From: Kribbella sandramycini
GTDB taxonomy: Bacteria; Actinomycetota; Actinomycetes; Propionibacteriales; Kribbellaceae
DNA: 64,000 nucleotides
Reading direction: 5' to 3'
Assembly: GCF_013131805.1 (NCBI RefSeq)
Contig: NZ_JABJRC010000005.1
Location: 310,001-374,000, forward strand
Shown here piece by piece: positions 48,797 through 57,457 of this stretch (positions are counted from its first letter, which is position 1; the number at the start of each line of letters is the position of its first letter). A model generated the notes under the pieces. It did not search any database. It saw nothing but the letters and a program-made list of their open reading frames with translations, and was not told the origin of the DNA. A program made the position numbers and the translations under genes.

Positions 48797-50602
48797 ATGA
48801 CCCAGCCACGTGCCGAGTACCCGCGTCCCCAGTTCGTTCGGGCGGAATGGGTGAACCTGAACGGCGAATGGCAGTTCGAGACCGATCGCGGCGACAGCGG
48901 GATCGACCGCGGCGTGCGGGATCGGGAGCTGGCGCAGCGGATCACCGTGCCGTTCGCGCCGGAGACCGCGCTCTCCGGGATCGAGGACGTCGACTTCCTC
49001 GAAGCGGTCTGGTACCGGACGACGATCACCGTCCCGGCCGAGTGGAGCGGGAAGAACGCCGTCCTGCATTTCCAGGCCGTCGACCACGACGCGACCGTGT
49101 GGGTGAACGGCGTCGAAATGGTTCGGCACCGCGGCGGCTTCACGCCGTTCAGCGCGAATCTGAAGGACGTCGCACAGCCGGGCGAGCAGGCCACGATCGT
49201 CGTCCGGGCGCGGGACAGCCGGCACACCATTCAGGCCCGCGGCAAGCAGACCAACCAGTACGGCAACTACGGCTGCCTCTACACCCGGACGACGGGGATC
49301 TGGCAGACCGTCTGGCTCGAGGCCGTTCCCGAGGTGCACCTCGGCCGCCCGCGGATCACCCCGGATGTCGCCGGGTCGACGTTCCACCTCGCCGTCCCGG
49401 TCTCGGCCAACAAGCCCGGCTACCAGGTGCGCGCCGTCCTGCAGGACGCCGACGGCGACGTCGCGACCGCCGTGGTGCGGGCCGATCTCGACCTCGCGCC
49501 CCGGCTGACGCTGCCGGTACCGGCCGACCGCGTCCGGCTCTGGGACACCGCGGACCCGCACCTGTACGACGTCCGCCTCGAACTGATCGATGCCGATGGC
49601 AACGTTGTGGACCAGGCCGACAGCTACGCCGGGCTGCGGTCGGTCTCGATCAACGGCCAGGCGATCCTGATCAACGGCAAGCACGTCTTCCAGCGGCTCG
49701 TGCTGGATCAGGGCTACTGGCCGGAGAGCCTGATGACCGCGCCGTCCGAGGAGGCGCTGATCGCGGATATCGAGCTCAGCCTGGCCGCCGGGTTCAACGG
49801 CGCGCGCCTGCACCAGAAGGTTTTCGAGGAGCGCTTCCTCTACCATGCGGACCGGCTCGGCTACCTGGTCTGGGGCGAGTTCGGCGACTGGGGTTCGGGC
49901 GGCGACACCAGCGACGACAACCAGCAGCCGACGGCGTCGTACGTCGCGCAGTGGCTGGAGGCCGTGGAGCGCGACTACAGCCACCCGAGCATCATCGGCT
50001 GGTGCCCGCTGAACGAGACGCACCAGTACCTGCACGACCGGATCACCCAGCTGGACGACGTCACCCGCGCGATGTTCCTGGCCACCAAGGCCGCGGACAC
50101 CACCCGCCCGGTCCTGGACGCCTCCGGCTACTCGCACCGCGTCCCCGAGACCGACGTCTGGGACTCGCACAACTACACGCAGGATCCGGCCGAGTTCGCC
50201 CGGGAGATGGCCGGCCTCGCGGACGGCACGCCGTTCGAGAACCGCGGCGGCCACGACCACAAGCAGATCTCCCAGCCGTACGCCGGGCAGCCGTACTTCT
50301 GCAGTGAGTTCGGCGGCATCTGGTGGAACGCGGCGAAGGCGGCCGCGGGGAAGAGCGGGAACAGCGAGGACTCGTGGGGCTACGGCCAGCGGGTCGCGGA
50401 CGAGGAGGAGTTCTACCGCCGGTTCGCCGGGCTGTGTGACGCGCTGCTCGACAACCCGTTGATGTTCGGCTACTGCTACACACAGCTGACCGACGTCTTC
50501 CAGGAAGAGAACGGGATCTACAACTTCGACCGCAGCCGGAAACTCGACGTACCGCGGATCAAGACCGTGCAGACCCGCCCGGCAGCTTACGAGAAGGACT
50601 GA
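48797..50602 (+). CDS. Glycoside hydrolase family 2 (beta-galactosidase/glucuronidase-like)
   Basis: 601 aa from ATG, six bases after GGGAG. The jelly-roll domain holds WVNLNGEWQFETDRG and AVDHDATVWVNGVEMVRHRGGFTPF; a beta-sandwich and TIM barrel follow. The acid/base is Glu407 in CPLNETHQY and the nucleophile Glu504 in YFCSEFGGIWW. No signal peptide, so intracellular. The specificity among beta-galactoside, mannoside or glucuronide cannot be decided. Shared upstream 12-mer with GH38 hints at joint control. Stop overlaps the convergent exporter gene by 16 bp. Confidence 0.93.
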   Translation: MTQPRAEYPRPQFVRAEWVNLNGEWQFETDRGDSGIDRGVRDRELAQRITVPFAPETALSGIEDVDFLEAVWYRTTITVPAEWSGKNAVLHFQAVDHDATVWVNGVEMVRHRGGFTPFSANLKDVAQPGEQATIVVRARDSRHTIQARGKQTNQYGNYGCLYTRTTGIWQTVWLEAVPEVHLGRPRITPDVAGSTFHLAVPVSANKPGYQVRAVLQDADGDVATAVVRADLDLAPRLTLPVPADRVRLWDTADPHLYDVRLELIDADGNVVDQADSYAGLRSVSINGQAILINGKHVFQRLVLDQGYWPESLMTAPSEEALIADIELSLAAGFNGARLHQKVFEERFLYHADRLGYLVWGEFGDWGSGGDTSDDNQQPTASYVAQWLEAVERDYSHPSIIGWCPLNETHQYLHDRITQLDDVTRAMFLATKAADTTRPVLDASGYSHRVPETDVWDSHNYTQDPAEFAREMAGLADGTPFENRGGHDHKQISQPYAGQPYFCSEFGGIWWNAAKAAAGKSGNSEDSWGYGQRVADEEEFYRRFAGLCDALLDNPLMFGYCYTQLTDVFQEENGIYNFDRSRKLDVPRIKTVQTRPAAYEKD

Positions 50603-51684
50603 AGTACGAGGCTGCCGACCGCGACCAGGGCCCAGAGAATCGCTCCGAGCACGAGCGGCCTGGGCCCTGCATCGCGCAGTTCCTGCGGACGCAGCGACAG
50701 ACCGATCGCGACCAACGCCGCGGTGATCAGGCAGGTGCCGATCAGGCTCAGCGTCGGCAGCCAGGCATCCGGTACGGCGCCCGCGCTGCGCAGCCCCGCC
50801 GCGGCGATGAACCCGATCAGGAACAGCGGCACCAACTTCCGCCACGGCAACGGACCCCGAGTCGACGCCGTGGCGCCGTCGTACGACGCACCCGGTACGT
50901 CGAGTGCCCGCGCGGCCCGGTTCTCCCGGCGAATCTTCAGCGCGACCAGCGTGAGCACGATCGGGATCAGCGTCAGCGAGCGCGTCAGCTTCACCACGAT
51001 CGCCTGATCGCCGGCCTCCTGGCTGTACGCGTACCCGGCCGCGACCACGGACGACGTGTCGTTGATCGCCGTACCGGCCCACAACCCGAACGCCTCCGGG
51101 CTCAGATTGAGCAGATGCCCGAGCGGCGGAAACGTCAGCACCGCAACGACGTTGAACGTGAAGATTGTCGCCAGCGCATAAGCCACCGACGACCGCTTCG
51201 CCCCGATCGCCGCCGTCGCCGCCGCGATCGCCGAACCCCCGCAGATCGCCGTCCCCACGCCGATCAGGATCTGCGTGTCACCCCGCACCCCCAGCAACCG
51301 CCCGAAAACCCAAGCCCCGCCCAGCGCCAGCCCCAACGTCCCCAGCATCACCGGCAACGACGACAACCCCACCTGCGCCACCTGCTGCAGCGAAAGCCCC
51401 GTCCCCAGCACCACAATCGAGACCTGCAACAGATTCTTCGACGCAAAGTCGATCCCCGGCCGAAACACCTCCGCCCGCGCCCGCGGAAACGCCACCCCCA
51501 CCAACACCCCCAACACAATCCCGAACACCGGCCCACCCACCACCGGCACCAACCGCCCAAGCGGCACGGCGATCGCCGCGAGCACCAGGACGACGAGCAG
51601 ACCGGGCAGCCGACCACGCCTCGGAAGCAGCCGCGGAAAGTGCAGGGCCGAGGTACCGATTGCCCTAGTGTCGACCTGCACCAT
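50587..51684 (-). CDS. YeiH-family putative sulfate exporter / permease
   Basis: 365 aa from ATG 51684, with AGGAGG about ten bases upstream. About ten membrane helices; NLLQVSIVVLGTGLSLQQVAQVG, GVGTAICGGSAIAAATAAIGAK and GTAINDTSSVVAAGYAYS are the diagnostic motifs of UPF0324/YeiH. In other bacteria the family has been tied to sulfite, taurine or cysteate metabolism, so a small-anion transport role is likely. Divergent from a GntR gene with a 16-bp dyad between them. Confidence 0.92.
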   Translation of the reverse strand: MVQVDTRAIGTSALHFPRLLPRRGRLPGLLVVLVLAAIAVPLGRLVPVVGGPVFGIVLGVLVGVAFPRARAEVFRPGIDFASKNLLQVSIVVLGTGLSLQQVAQVGLSSLPVMLGTLGLALGGAWVFGRLLGVRGDTQILIGVGTAICGGSAIAAATAAIGAKRSSVAYALATIFTFNVVAVLTFPPLGHLLNLSPEAFGLWAGTAINDTSSVVAAGYAYSQEAGDQAIVVKLTRSLTLIPIVLTLVALKIRRENRAARALDVPGASYDGATASTRGPLPWRKLVPLFLIGFIAAAGLRSAGAVPDAWLPTLSLIGTCLITAALVAIGLSLRPQELRDAGPRPLVLGAILWALVAVGSLVLQSFS

Positions 51685-51705
51685 CGGCTTGGTTCCTCCT
51701 GACGG

Positions 51706-51721
51706 AAATGTGCGTACATTT
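51706..51721. promoter_or_regulatory. GntR-type operator AAATGT-GCGT-ACATTT
   Basis: Perfect 6-bp arms with a 4-bp centre lie midway between the divergent yeiH-like and gntR-like starts. Size and symmetry match GntR/HutC operators, so the GntR protein probably controls the exporter and itself. Confidence 0.5.
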
Positions 51722-51764
51722 AAGTTAGGAGATGACCGGACATTTGGCAACTCGGAGGGTGAGG

Positions 51765-52535
51765 ATGGGCGTGCTGGACCGGTCGGGCGGGGAGCCGTTG
51801 TGGAAGCAGTTGCAGGGCGAGTTGGTGCGGCGGCTGCGGGGTGGTGAGTTCGATGCGGCGTTTCCGGGGGAGCTGGCGCTGGTTGAGGAGTACGCGGTCA
51901 GCCGACACACGGTGCGGCAGGCGCTGAGCCAGTTGCGGGCGGACGGGTTGATCGTGGCGGAGCGGGGGCGGCAGCCGCGAGTGGCGGCGGTGCCGGAGAT
52001 TCGGCAGCCGATGGGTGCGCTGTACAGCCTGTTCTCGTCGGTGGAGGCGTCCGGGCTGGCGCAGCACAGCGTGGTGCGGGTGCTGGATATTCGAGCGGAC
52101 GGCGTGATCGCGGCGCGGCTGGAGCTGGAGGCGTCGATTCCACTGCTGTACCTGGAGCGCCTCCGGTACGCCGGGAACGAACCGCTCGCTCTCGACCGGG
52201 TATGGCTGCCGGCGTCCGTCGCAGCCCCCTTGCTGGACGCCGACTTCACCCACACCAGCCTCTACAACGAACTCTCCGAACGCACCGGCGTCCGCCTCGA
52301 CCACGGCAGCGAGGACATCCGCGCCCTCACCCCAACCGACGCCGAACGCGAGCTCCTACACTGCCCGCCCGACGCCGCCGTCTTCTCGATCATCCGCCAA
52401 GGCACCGCCCAGGGCAGCCCGGTCGAATGGCGCCACACCGTAGTCCGCGGCGATCGCTTCGCCCTGTCGGCAGAGTTCTCCGCCAACGCCGGCTACCGAC
52501 TCACCCCAGCCGCCGCTCAGGCTCACGGCTGGTAG
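51765..52535 (+). CDS. GntR-family (HutC subfamily) transcriptional regulator
   Basis: 256 aa from ATG 51765, after GGAGGGTGAGG; ATG 51732 lacks spacing for a ribosome binding site. The N-terminal winged helix has LWKQLQGELVRRLRGGEFDAAFPGELALVEEYAVSRHTVRQALSQLRADGLIVAERGRQ. The C-terminal UTRA ligand domain holds PLLYLERLRYAGNEPLALDRVWLP. It is divergent from the YeiH-type exporter. Its last 13 bp overlap the convergent LysR gene. Confidence 0.94.
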   Translation: MGVLDRSGGEPLWKQLQGELVRRLRGGEFDAAFPGELALVEEYAVSRHTVRQALSQLRADGLIVAERGRQPRVAAVPEIRQPMGALYSLFSSVEASGLAQHSVVRVLDIRADGVIAARLELEASIPLLYLERLRYAGNEPLALDRVWLPASVAAPLLDADFTHTSLYNELSERTGVRLDHGSEDIRALTPTDAERELLHCPPDAAVFSIIRQGTAQGSPVEWRHTVVRGDRFALSAEFSANAGYRLTPAAAQAHGW

Positions 52536-53452
52536 GTCGCTGCCCCCGGCCGGAATGGGTCATCCCCCGGCAGCCAGTACGGCGCCGCGCCGAAGTCGAC
52601 GACCACCTCGCGCGTCAGCGCCGCCACAGCCGCGAGTACGGCGGGGTTCGTCTCGTCCCAGCGCGACACCAACCCCCACGTCCACACCGGCGCCGGCTCG
52701 ATCACCGGCCGCCGGACGAGCCCACTGGGCAGCGGAGTCGCATCCCGCTTCGGCGAGCTGATCACCGGCCGCCCCAGCCGCCGCACATGATCGAAGAACG
52801 CGGGCCCAGTGATCCCGTGATCATCGATCCGCTCCACTGTCGCCCCGGTCGCCCGGGCGAACTCCAGTGCGTAGATGTTCCACGAAGCCCACGCATCGGC
52901 GTCCGCATCAACCAGTACGACCGCGTCCCGCGCTCGCACGGCCGTCTCACCGCCAACCGACACAGCGGACAACCGATCCGCGCCGATCAGCCGGGCGGTC
53001 AACTGCTGCTCCGCCAGATCCGTCGCGCGCACCCAGCAGATCGCCAGGTCAAGACTGCCGTCCGCGACGCGGCCCGCCTGCGCATGTGACGGCAGCACCC
53101 ACGCGTCGACCCGCAATTGAGCCACCCCGGAGACCCGCTCCTCCAGATCCGGCGGCCGCCAACTCACGTACCCGAGCCGCACCGGCTCGCTGACCGCGAA
53201 CCCGCGCGCCGCCCGCCGCAGCTCATCCGCTTGTTCGAGTAACGCCCGCGTCCGCGGCAGCAGCGTCTCGCCGTACGCCGTCAGCGTCACCGTCCGCCGA
53301 TCGCGCTCGAACAGCCGGACGCCGAGATCCCGCTCCAGAGCCTTGATCTGCTGCGACAACGACGGCCCAGCGATCCGCAACCGGGTCGCCGCGCGCCCGA
53401 AGTTCAGCTCCTCGGCGACCGCCACGAAGTACCGCAACTGCCGCAGCTCCAT
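52523..53452 (-). CDS. LysR-family transcriptional regulator
   Basis: 309 aa from ATG 53452. The HTH (about 1-60) reads MELRQLRYFVAVAEELNFGRAATRLRIAGPSLSQQIKALERDLGVRLFERDRRTVTLT. The effector domain is LTTR-like but divergent. It is transcribed away from the SDR gene, with a dyad in the 109-bp spacer, so the SDR/SnoaL/VOC genes are likely targets. Confidence 0.93.
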   Translation of the reverse strand: MELRQLRYFVAVAEELNFGRAATRLRIAGPSLSQQIKALERDLGVRLFERDRRTVTLTAYGETLLPRTRALLEQADELRRAARGFAVSEPVRLGYVSWRPPDLEERVSGVAQLRVDAWVLPSHAQAGRVADGSLDLAICWVRATDLAEQQLTARLIGADRLSAVSVGGETAVRARDAVVLVDADADAWASWNIYALEFARATGATVERIDDHGITGPAFFDHVRRLGRPVISSPKRDATPLPSGLVRRPVIEPAPVWTWGLVSRWDETNPAVLAAVAALTREVVVDFGAAPYWLPGDDPFRPGAATYQP

Positions 53453-53518
53453 GCCGCGAAGCCTAGTAGCCAAAGCCTCCCAGCTAGGAGCAGATCGGTC
53501 GTGGAAAACGATCAATGG

Positions 53519-53534
53519 TTCGACAAATATCGAA
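53519..53534. promoter_or_regulatory. TTCGA-N6-TCGAA dyad between LysR and SDR genes
   Basis: Perfect 5-bp arms, AT-rich centre CAAATA, 28 bp before the SDR start. It is close to the length of a LysR half-site pair. Confidence 0.35.
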
Positions 53535-53561
53535 GTACAACACCTCGAGAAAGTGAGAACC

Positions 53562-54272
53562 ATGAACCCCCAGAAAGTCGCCGTGATCACCGGGGCCTCC
53601 CAGGGCATCGGCGCCGGGCTGGTCACGGCGTACCGCAAACTCGGGTACGCCGTGGTCGCGAACTCGCGGTCGATCACGCCGTCCGAGGACCCGCTCGTGC
53701 TCGCCGTCGCCGGTGACATCGCCGAGCCCGGCGTCGGCAGCCGCGTGATCGAGCAGGGCCTGGCGGCCTTCGGCCGGATCGACACCCTGGTCAACAACGC
53801 CGGCGTCTTCGTCGCCAAACCTTTCACCGAGTACACCGATGCCGACTACGCCGCGGTCACCGGGATCAACCTGCTCGGCTTCTTCGAGACGACGCGGCGC
53901 GCGGTCGCCGCGATGCTCGAGCACGCCGACGGCGGCCACGTCGTCAACATCACCACCAGCTTCGCCGAGCACGGTTTCAGCGCCGTGCCGGCCGCCCTCG
54001 CCGCGCTCACCAAGGGCGGCCTGAACTCCGCGACCAAGTCCCTGGCCACCGAGTACGCGACCCGCAACATCCGCTTCAACGCGGTCGCGCCGGGCGTGGT
54101 CCGGACGCCGATGCACCCAGCGGAGACGCACGAGTTCCTCGCGGCCCTGCACCCGGTCGGCCGGATCGCCGAGATCGAGGAGATCGTCGACGCGATCAGC
54201 TACCTGGAGACGGCGAAGTTCGTCACCGGCGAGATCCTGCACGTCGACGGCGGCCAGACGGCCGGGCACTGA
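53562..54272 (+). CDS. SDR-family oxidoreductase without the catalytic Tyr
   Basis: 236 aa. NAD(P) motif TGASQGIGAGL, NNAG at 78-81, Ser133 in NITTSFAEHG and Lys151 in LTKGGLNSATKSL are present. In the YxxxK pair the Tyr position is Ala147 (sequence A-A-L-T-K), so normal proton transfer is not expected. The C-terminal APGVVRTPMHP and GEILHVDGGQTAGH are typical. It may still bind substrate or act through another acid. It leads an apparent operon with the SnoaL-like gene, 2 bp away. Confidence 0.88.
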   Translation: MNPQKVAVITGASQGIGAGLVTAYRKLGYAVVANSRSITPSEDPLVLAVAGDIAEPGVGSRVIEQGLAAFGRIDTLVNNAGVFVAKPFTEYTDADYAAVTGINLLGFFETTRRAVAAMLEHADGGHVVNITTSFAEHGFSAVPAALAALTKGGLNSATKSLATEYATRNIRFNAVAPGVVRTPMHPAETHEFLAALHPVGRIAEIEEIVDAISYLETAKFVTGEILHVDGGQTAGH

Positions 54273-54274
54273 TC

Positions 54275-54610
54275 GTGACCACGCTCACCGAAGTCCTCGA
54301 CCACTGGCAGGCCGGTATCGCGGCCCACGACCCGAAGGCGATCGCTGCCCTCTTCACCGAGGACGCGATCTTCCAGGGCCTACACCCGTACGGCGTCGGT
54401 CGCGACGCGGTCGCCGAGTACTACGACTCCCAGCCGTTCGGCCTGCAAGCGCAGTACGAACTGCTGGAAACCCGGGAGCTGGCGGCCGGTTTGCAACTCG
54501 GCTACCTGACAGTCGATTTCACGTTCACGGACCGGCCGCCGGTCACCGTCAATCTCAGCATCCTGCTGAACCACGGGCTGATCGCGCACTATCAGGTCTC
54601 CCGGCTGTAG
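54275..54610 (+). CDS. SnoaL/NTF2-like small protein
   Basis: 111 aa from GTG 54275, 2 bp after the SDR stop. The NTF2 fold shows in VLDHWQAGIAAHDPKAIAALFTEDAIFQGLHPYGVGRDAVAEYY, the start of SgcJ/EcaC and SnoaL-like families. No catalytic residues can be assigned. Likely works with the SDR on the same substrate. Confidence 0.85.
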   Translation: MTTLTEVLDHWQAGIAAHDPKAIAALFTEDAIFQGLHPYGVGRDAVAEYYDSQPFGLQAQYELLETRELAAGLQLGYLTVDFTFTDRPPVTVNLSILLNHGLIAHYQVSRL

Positions 54611-54621
54611 ATACTGGCTGT

Positions 54622-55014
54622 ATGGGAGTCAAAGAGCTGCGGTTGGTGGTTACGGCGGACGACTACGACGAGGCGGTGACCTTCTACCGCGACGTGCTCG
54701 GATTGCCCGAGCGCGCGTCGTACTCGTCGGAGAACGGCCGCGTCGTCATCCTCGAAGTGGAACGCGCAACGCTGGAGATCGCCGACCCGGCGCAGGCCGA
54801 GTTCATCGACAGCGTCGAGGTCGGCCACCGGGTCGCGCCCAAGTACCGCTTGGCTTTCGAGGTGGACGACGCCGCCGCGACCACCGCGCAACTCAGCGAC
54901 GCCGGCGCGACGGTGATCGCCGAGCCGACCCGCACCCCGTGGGACTCGCTGAACGCACGGCTGGCGACTCCGGGTGGGATCCAGCTCACACTGTTCACCG
55001 AGCTCGACGGCTGA
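54622..55014 (+). CDS. VOC-family (glyoxalase-like) protein
   Basis: 130 aa. Two beta-alpha-beta-beta-beta units: KELRLVVTADDYDEAVTFYRDVLGLPE and YRLAFEVDDAAATTAQLSDAGATVIAEPTRTPWDSLNARLATPGGIQLTLF. Metal ligands of true glyoxalases are only partly kept, so it may be a binding or resistance-type member. 11 bp after the SnoaL-like gene. Confidence 0.9.
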   Translation: MGVKELRLVVTADDYDEAVTFYRDVLGLPERASYSSENGRVVILEVERATLEIADPAQAEFIDSVEVGHRVAPKYRLAFEVDDAAATTAQLSDAGATVIAEPTRTPWDSLNARLATPGGIQLTLFTELDG

Positions 55015-55076
55015 GAAGCCTGGCAGCGAACACGCTCAAAGAGGCGAGGACGGGAAAAAGCGCTTAACCTTCGGCC

Positions 55077-55316
55077 ATGAGTGAGTTCGAGCCCGGCGCC
55101 GATTTGGTGTCCCGTCTCCCTCTGCCTGGTCACGTGGTCGTCCTTGCGGACGGTCAGTGGCGCCGCGGCTGGTTGATCGGCCGCGAGCACGAGGAGACGG
55201 GATGGACCGGTCTGGTGCAGTACGAGGACGACGAGGGTCTGGAGCGAACGGAACGCCTGCCGGCGGACCGGATCGCGCTGGCCGCGCCGCCCGCGCCGAA
55301 CGAGCAAGCCTCGTAG
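55077..55316 (+). CDS. Small protein of unknown function, 79 aa
   Basis: A beta-rich sequence (LPGHVVVLADGQWRRGWLIGREHEETGWTGLVQYEDDEGLERTERLPADRIAL) reminiscent of a small Tudor/SH3-like barrel. No signal or membrane helix. It is followed by a strong terminator. No family recognised. Confidence 0.7.
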   Translation: MSEFEPGADLVSRLPLPGHVVVLADGQWRRGWLIGREHEETGWTGLVQYEDDEGLERTERLPADRIALAAPPAPNEQAS

Positions 55317-55341
55317 CGCAGCAACCGAAAGGCAGTAAAAA

Positions 55342-55383
55342 CACGAAGGCCCCCGGGAGGCGAGTCAACCGGGGGCCTTCGTG
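55342..55383 (+). terminator. 15-bp stem terminator, probably bidirectional
   Basis: CACGAAGGCCCCCGG (55342-55356) pairs perfectly with CCGGGGGCCTTCGTG (55369-55383). An A-rich run (AAAAACA) precedes it, so it can also serve a minus-strand transcript. This is the common actinobacterial terminator form. Confidence 0.8.
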
Positions 55384-55388
55384 GTGTC

Positions 55389-55489
55389 TGTAACGCAGCC
55401 GGGGCGCCTCAGGTCGGCTGCTGCACGAAGATCCCGTCCCAGGCCCTTCGGGCGGTTGACCTGGGACGGGAAGCTTTCGTGGCGTTACA
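55389..55489 (+). ncRNA. Three-way-junction RNA structure, unknown class
   Basis: TGTAAC (55389-55394) pairs with GTTACA (55484-55489) and encloses two arms. One is GCAGCCG/CGGCTGC (55395-55401/55415-55421). The other is CACGAA/TTCGTG (55424-55429/55476-55481) stacked on TCCCGTCCCAGG/CCTGGGACGGGA (55432-55443/55460-55471), tipped by a C(TTCG)G loop. The TTCG points to the plus strand. It may be a compound terminator, a riboswitch-like element or a small RNA; the base repeats the CACGAAG...CTTCGTG ends of the preceding terminator. Confidence 0.4.
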
Positions 55490-55589
55490 CACGGTGTATC
55501 GGCGATCACGGCCCGGGTGTTACACGAATCAGCAAAAATTCTTTCGGGGTCAGCTTTCAGGGCCGGCTTTCGGGCCCCGGACAGGGGTC

Positions 55590-55623
55590 GGCCCCGGTGC
55601 ACTCATCCCTGAACACCGGGGCC
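55590..55623. other. Further perfect hairpin in a gene-free spacer (55490-55714)
   Basis: GGCCCCGGTG (55590-55599) pairs with CACCGGGGCC (55614-55623), 10 bp. TATGCG/CGCATA (55688-55693/55700-55705) lies near the anti-sigma stop. Neither has a T tract. No coding frame is credible between 55384 and 55714. Confidence 0.45.
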
Positions 55624-55714
55624 TGAATTGCCGCCCTCGCGCGCGACCGGCAACTCCTGACCCACAGGTGCCCCGCGCGGCGGCCGATATGCGTAACAAC
55701 GCATAGCAAACCGA

Positions 55715-56377
55715 TCAGAACTGAACGGCGAGCAGGATGCGGCCGCTCTCCGAACTGCGGATGTCGAGCGCGCGGATCTCGTCGCGACGCAGCTTCGTCG
55801 TCGCCGCCGGTTTGACGGTCGTGCCGGGTGTCGACGTCCAGCTCGCAAGCAGTTGCGCCTTGCCGGACTTGTCGGTCAGGTAGAGCTCGTAGCCGCGGGC
55901 TCGCTCACTCGGGGTCGCGAGATCGTCGTACCGGCAGCTGATCTCGATCGTCGTCCCCCACCGCTCCGGCACCAGCCGGGCGTCGGCGGACAGCTTGCTC
56001 TCCACGGTCTGTGCGAGGACGACGTAGTCCCCCTGCGGTTCGGTCTTGGTCAGCGGGATCGCGATCAGCGCGCCGATCACCGCGGCCGTCCCGGCGACGG
56101 CCGCCATCACGGCGCCCAGCCGCAACCGGCGGCGCCGGCGATCGCGCTCGACCGCTCTGGTCAAGCCAGGCAGGAGATTCGGCGTCATGATGCTCACCGA
56201 CGTCAGCGCCTGATCAGCGGGTAACGCCGCCAGCGCGGCCGGTACGGCGGTCAGCGACGCGACCGCCGTCGTGCACTCGGGACACGTGGTCAGGTGCTCT
56301 TCGAAGTCGCGCCGATCCTTGGCCGACAGCGCGCCGAGCAGGTACGCGGCGTCCCATTCGCAGTAACGATCGCTCAT
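55715..56377 (-). CDS. Zinc-finger anti-sigma factor, membrane anchored
   Basis: 220 aa; ATG overlaps the sigma stop (ATGA). The ZAS motif is FEEHLTTCPEC (HxxxCxxC) with an upstream His/Cys in YCEWDAAYLLGAL. One membrane helix (LRLGAVMAAVAGTAAVIGALIAIPL, about 85-110) leads to a ~105-residue extracytoplasmic beta domain (YVVLAQTVESKLSADARLVPERWGTTIEISCRY). It should bind and silence the partner sigma until an envelope or redox signal releases it. Confidence 0.93.
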   Translation of the reverse strand: MSDRYCEWDAAYLLGALSAKDRRDFEEHLTTCPECTTAVASLTAVPAALAALPADQALTSVSIMTPNLLPGLTRAVERDRRRRRLRLGAVMAAVAGTAAVIGALIAIPLTKTEPQGDYVVLAQTVESKLSADARLVPERWGTTIEISCRYDDLATPSERARGYELYLTDKSGKAQLLASWTSTPGTTVKPAATTKLRRDEIRALDIRSSESGRILLAVQF

Positions 56378-56883
56378 TGACTCGTCACCCCCCTCTCCTG
56401 CAACGCGAGCTTCAACGCTCGCAACCCGTAGTGCAGCCGCGATTTCACGGTGCCGGACGGGATGTCCAACTCCTCGGCGATATCGGTGACCGTGCGGCGC
56501 CCGTAGTAGGCGCGCACGATGACCTGCCGATGCTCCTCCGACAGCTGGGCCAGCGACTCGGCCACCAGCCAGGCGTCCAGTACGGCGTTCGCGTGATCGG
56601 TACTGGGCTTCTCCGGCAGGTCGCCGCTGGCCACCTCGCGGTTGACCCGGGCACTGCGCCGGTCGTCGATGACGAGATTGCGCGCCACCGTGAACAGCCA
56701 GGCCCGGGCCCCCGCTTCGTCCTCGGTCAGGATCTGCGGCCGCCGCCACGCTCTGAGCAGGGTCTCCTGGACGACGTCCTCGGCCAGACGGTCGTCACCG
56801 GTGAGCCGGACCACGAACCGCCACAGCGCCGGCGCGTGCACATCGTGCAGCTCCCGCAGCATGGCGGCCTTGTCGTCGGCCAT
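56374..56883 (-). CDS. ECF sigma factor (SigL/SigK-like)
   Basis: 169 aa. Region 2 holds LWRFVVRLTGDDRLAEDVVQETLLRAWRRP and ARAWLFTVARNLVIDDRRSAR; region 4 holds LAQLSEEHRQVIVRAYYGRRTVTDIAEELDIPSGTVKSRLHYGLRALKLAL. The pattern resembles the mycobacterial SigL group that pairs with zinc-finger anti-sigma factors. Targets are unknown; the DoxX gene 36 bp downstream of its start on the same strand may be within the regulon. Confidence 0.94.
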   Translation of the reverse strand: MADDKAAMLRELHDVHAPALWRFVVRLTGDDRLAEDVVQETLLRAWRRPQILTEDEAGARAWLFTVARNLVIDDRRSARVNREVASGDLPEKPSTDHANAVLDAWLVAESLAQLSEEHRQVIVRAYYGRRTVTDIAEELDIPSGTVKSRLHYGLRALKLALQERGVTSQ

Positions 56884-56919
56884 CGCGCTCCTGCTCGATC
56901 GGGGGCGACCCGATCCGGG

Positions 56920-57330
56920 TCACTCCACGGCTACCGCGGTCTGCCGCCGCGTCGACGCTCCCCGCTCGACTCCCCAGGCGCCGTTGCCCAGGAACGCGAT
57001 CAGCAGGAACGCGAAACAGAACAGCGCCGCCTTCTCGCCACCATTCTGCACGGGCAGCAAAGCATCCGCCTGGTGGACAGCGAAATAGGCGTACGCCATC
57101 GAACCCGAGCAGAGCAGCGCGGCGTACCGGGTACCGAACCCGATCGCCACCAGCGCGCCGCCGACGAACTGGATCATCGATGCCCACCAGCTCGGCCAGA
57201 CGAACGCCTCCACCTGCCGGGTGCCGAGGACGCCGAACAACGCGGCGGCGCCGTGACACGAGAACAGGAATCCGATCACGATCCGGAAGACGGCGATCAC
57301 CTGCGACTGATAACGCTCCAGCACCTTCAT
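56920..57330 (-). CDS. DoxX-family membrane protein
   Basis: 136 aa from ATG 57330, after AGGAG. Four helices: VIAVFRIVIGFLFSCHGAAALFGVL, WASMIQFVGGALVAIGFGTRYAALLCSG, AYAYFAVHQADA, AALFCFAFLLIAFLGNGAW. These match DoxX/MmpL-associated integral membrane proteins. Mycobacterial members assist redox sensing with SodA. It lies upstream of the sigma gene on the same strand, 36 bp away. Confidence 0.9.
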   Translation of the reverse strand: MKVLERYQSQVIAVFRIVIGFLFSCHGAAALFGVLGTRQVEAFVWPSWWASMIQFVGGALVAIGFGTRYAALLCSGSMAYAYFAVHQADALLPVQNGGEKAALFCFAFLLIAFLGNGAWGVERGASTRRQTAVAVE

Positions 57331-57457
57331 GGGCCTCACTCCTCAAGGGGCGGGTTGGGGACTTGCCCGTTCGAACGGCTGTCCTGCCCTTTCGGTTCAA
57401 CCAAAAGTGACCTCTATGTCACAGATCGAATCCGTTGTGCTGAAACGGTCAAGGCTG

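Noticed and set aside
55381-55626. 81-codon plus-strand open frame
   Set aside because: It runs through the three-way-junction structure and has a basic, repetitive translation with no ribosome binding site.
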